The notes beneath the pieces were generated by a model, which worked only from the letters and a program-made list of their open reading frames with translations, made no database searches and was not told where the DNA came from. Source: Ciceribacter sp. T2.26MG-112.2 (GTDB lineage: Bacteria > Pseudomonadota > Alphaproteobacteria > Rhizobiales > Rhizobiaceae). Taken from it: a stretch of DNA of 64,000 nucleotides. The stretch covers positions 1 through 64,000 of the forward strand of contig NZ_UEYQ01000016.1 in assembly GCF_900492205.1 (NCBI RefSeq). The letters run 5' to 3'. The position numbers and the translations under genes are program-made. Below are positions 61,945 through 64,000 of the stretch, piece after piece (position 1 is the first letter of the stretch; each line of letters starts with the position of its first letter).

Positions 61945-63161
61945 GACACGGATTTCAGCTTCTTGCCTTCAGGGTCGCGGTTGATCGTCTTGGCGATGTC
62001 CTTGGTCCAGGCCGAGACGGCCGGCACGCGCGAACGATCGACGCGATAGGCGAACTTCTTGGCAACGTCGACGATCTCGTCGAGCAGGCCGCCCTTCAGC
62101 GTCGTCGGTTCGAGCCCGAGGCCGAGGAACTTCTCGTTCCTGACGATCAGGTCGTTCTCCGGGGCTTCCTTGCGCGGATTGGGCAGCCAGGCGATCTCGG
62201 CGCCGGTCATCTTCGAGATCATCTCGGCCAGATCGCGGACCCGGTGCGTTTCCGTCATCTGGTTGAAGATTTCCACGCGCGACCCGCGCGCCGGCGGATT
62301 GTTGAGCGCGATCTCGATGCAACGCACCGAATCCTGGATATGGATGAAGGCGCGCGTTTGTCCGCCGGTGCCGTGCACGGTCAGCGGATAACCGATCGCC
62401 GCCTGGATCAGGAAGCGATTGAGAACCGTGCCATAGTCGCCGTCATAGTCGAAACGGTTGACCAGCTGCGCGTGACGGCGCGTCTGTTCGGTGTGCGTCC
62501 CCCAGACTATGCCCTGATGCAGGTCGGTGATCCGCAGGCCGTCGTTCTTGGCGTAAAATTGGAACAGCAGCTGATCGAGGCACTTCGTCATGTGGTAGAT
62601 CGAGCCGGGATTGCTCGGATAGAGGATTTCCTGGGATACCGTCTCGCCCTGCATCGTCTCGATGCCGACCGGCAGATAGCCTTCCGGAATCGCGGCTCCG
62701 ACCGTCGAATAACCGTAGACGCCCATCGTGCCGAGATGGACGAGGTGCGAATCGAGGCTGAGTTCGGTCAGCGCGTTCAACAGATTGTGCGTGGCGCTCA
62801 CATTGTTGTTGACCGTGTAGTTCTTGTGGCGGTCGCTCTTCATCGAATAGGGCGCGGCGCGCTGTTCGGCGAAATGGATGATCGCGTCCGGGCGCTCCTC
62901 CGCCAACCAGTTCTTCAGGAGTTCGTAGTCCTTGGCGAGATCGATCAGATGGAAATGGATGCGCCGGCCCGTTTCCGCGTGCCAGATGCGGGTGCGCTCC
63001 TGGATCGAATCCATCGGCGTCAGCGACTGCACGCCAAGTTCGGTATCGATCCAGCGGCGCGACAGGTTGTCGAGGATATGGACATCGTGACCGGCATCGG
63101 AGAGATGGAGGGAAGTCGGCCAGCCAACGAATCCGTCTCCGCCCATGACTGCAATCTTCAT
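61941..63161 (-). CDS. sqdB: UDP-sulfoquinovose synthase
   Basis: SqdB makes UDP-sulfoquinovose from UDP-glucose and sulfite. The 406-residue extended SDR enzyme starts MKIAVMGGDGFVGWPTSLHL. The catalytic Thr145 (LGTMGVYGYSTVG) matches the Arabidopsis SQD1 numbering, and Tyr189-x3-Lys193 (IYHMTKCLDQLLF) completes the active site. AGGAGA precedes the ATG at seven bases. It is the first gene of the sqdBDC operon, and divergent from ybgC. Confidence 0.95.
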   Translation of the reverse strand: MKIAVMGGDGFVGWPTSLHLSDAGHDVHILDNLSRRWIDTELGVQSLTPMDSIQERTRIWHAETGRRIHFHLIDLAKDYELLKNWLAEERPDAIIHFAEQRAAPYSMKSDRHKNYTVNNNVSATHNLLNALTELSLDSHLVHLGTMGVYGYSTVGAAIPEGYLPVGIETMQGETVSQEILYPSNPGSIYHMTKCLDQLLFQFYAKNDGLRITDLHQGIVWGTHTEQTRRHAQLVNRFDYDGDYGTVLNRFLIQAAIGYPLTVHGTGGQTRAFIHIQDSVRCIEIALNNPPARGSRVEIFNQMTETHRVRDLAEMISKMTGAEIAWLPNPRKEAPENDLIVRNEKFLGLGLEPTTLKGGLLDEIVDVAKKFAYRVDRSRVPAVSAWTKDIAKTINRDPEGKKLKSVS

Positions 63162-63285
63162 ATGGTAGTCTCCTGTGCCGGTAAGGTCTGAAATCTGATA
63201 ATGCCGATTTGTGACAGAACTACAATGGTCGCCGGATCGCTGCGCACGGACAGCCGGACAGATGCCGCCAGAACAAGGTAAGAGC

Positions 63286-63726
63286 ATGAATCAAAAGACG
63301 ATTTCTCTCTGTGGAGAACTGACGGAGGAGGGTCATCGCCTCACCCAGCGCGTCTATTATGAAGACACCGACTTCTCCGGTCTGGTCTATCACGCCCGCT
63401 ATCTGCACTTCCTCGAGCGTGGCAGAACCGACTATCTGCGCTGTCTCGGTGTCGAACAGAGCGCGTTGATTGGCATGGACGAGGAAGGCCTCGTCTTCGT
63501 CGTCCACCGCATGGAAATCGACTTCAAGTCACCGGCCCGCATGGACGACGTCCTGGAGATCACGACGGCCACCACCAAGGCCGGCGGCGCCAAGATGGTG
63601 CTGGAACAGGAAATCCGCCGCGCAGGCGACCTGCTGATCGTCGCCAAGGTGGTCATAGCCGTGGTCAATCGCAACGGTCGTCCCCGCCGCCTCCCCGAAG
63701 GACTGGCCGCCCGTTTCCTCACCTGA
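63286..63726 (+). CDS. ybgC: Tol-Pal-associated acyl-CoA thioesterase
   Basis: The 146-residue hotdog-fold thioesterase contains the 4HBT catalytic motif YYEDTDFSGLVYHARYLHFL followed by ERGRTDYLR, with Asp and His at the active positions. The start MNQKTISL follows AAGAGC; an extra 25 codons upstream are unlikely to be translated. It sits in front of tolQ, its conserved partner, and probably acts on acyl groups at the cytoplasmic membrane near the Tol-Pal complex. Confidence 0.92.
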   Translation: MNQKTISLCGELTEEGHRLTQRVYYEDTDFSGLVYHARYLHFLERGRTDYLRCLGVEQSALIGMDEEGLVFVVHRMEIDFKSPARMDDVLEITTATTKAGGAKMVLEQEIRRAGDLLIVAKVVIAVVNRNGRPRRLPEGLAARFLT

Positions 63727-63919
63727 TCGAGCCCGCGCCGCCGGTCCGCGCTAACGGTCCCTTAACCATAATGATGTCTTACTGCCCGCGTGGAAATTTG
63801 TGCAACGCACGCCTTCCTTTGACCAAATTTGAGGGCAAGAAGGCAATCTGGGAGCTTGAAGCGGAATAAGGGCGTTCGGCAATGGCAACCGTACAATTCC
63901 GCAACAGAGCTTTTTCACC

Positions 63920-63938
63920 GCCCGGTCCTGTGCCGGGC
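63920..63938 (+). promoter_or_regulatory. Hairpin in the tolQ leader
   Basis: GCCCGG-TCCTGTG-CCGGGC forms a six-base stem followed by GTTTGGATTT, 26 bases before the tolQ ATG. It could act as a weak attenuator or mRNA-protecting stem. The ybgC-tolQ gap (63727-63964) holds no gene. Confidence 0.4.
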
Positions 63939-63964
63939 GTTTGGATTTCGGGGATTTAAAAGCG

Positions 63965-64000
63965 ATGGAAGAAGTAGGTTTGGCAGCGGCGACGCATGAC
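63965..64000 (+). CDS. tolQ: Tol-Pal system protein TolQ, N-terminal end (partial)
   Basis: The ATG at 63965 opens MEEVGLAAATHD, the characteristic start of rhizobial TolQ (the MotA/ExbB-type proton-channel subunit of the Tol-Pal system). Only 12 residues are in the window. Its position after ybgC supports the assignment. Confidence 0.82.
   Translation, partial: MEEVGLAAATHD

Overview
The window is high-GC alphaproteobacterial DNA, most likely from the chromosome of a Rhizobiaceae member. Supporting signs are the sqdB-sqdD-sqdC / dinB / ruvB-ruvA-ruvC / ybgC-tolQ neighbourhood, which I recall from Sinorhizobium meliloti, a serC leader RNA of the alphaproteobacterial type, palindromic Rhizobium-type intergenic elements, and the protein families themselves. 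No gap between genes exceeds about 260 bases.

Layout. Bases 1-126 are the end of an IS3-family element. A housekeeping block follows: a large one-pass membrane protein, purA, and an EamA exporter. A catabolic island (5.2-13.5 kb) holds a creatininase-family hydrolase, a LysR regulator, an NMT1/SsuA-type ABC transporter translationally coupled to a cytosine-deaminase-like amidohydrolase, an FAD oxidase and a flavodoxin-fold reductase. Next come three small exported proteins, a Rid-family protein, an amine-oxidase-like flavoprotein, ung, a DedA pair, a GT21 glycosyltransferase, and a GMC dehydrogenase with its small subunit (13.6-23 kb).

Bases 23.4-32.9 kb encode a complete 4-hydroxyphenylacetate (homoprotocatechuate) pathway. 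hpaBC hydroxylates, and hpaD, E, F, G, H and I cleave the ring and degrade the product. A MarR-type HpaR and an AraC-type HpaA are the regulators, and three copies of a TTAACrCGTTAA palindrome lie at the control points. A DctPQM-type TRAP transporter, a benzoylformate-decarboxylase-like TPP enzyme and a divergent IclR regulator follow (33-38.6 kb).

The rest is mostly core. It comprises a spermidine-synthase-like methyltransferase fold, a dipeptide epimerase, mnmA, tRNA-Met(CAT), a KpsC-like Kdo transferase, an SLT lipoprotein, a Tim44-domain protein, a cyanide-insensitive bd-type oxidase (cioA-cioB-DUF2474) with an FNR/FixK box, serC-serA with its leader RNA, an Omp25/31-like porin-like protein, a chemoreceptor, a luciferase-like oxidoreductase, the Holliday-junction genes, the sulfolipid operon sqdBDC, ybgC and the start of tolQ.

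The most striking feature is at 55.9-59.6 kb. Two unrelated AbrB-antitoxin/PIN-toxin modules are interleaved with the Holliday-junction genes, giving the order ruvC - vapBC1 - ruvA - vapBC2 - ruvB. The second toxin overlaps the ruvB start by four bases, and each module has its own palindromic operator candidate.
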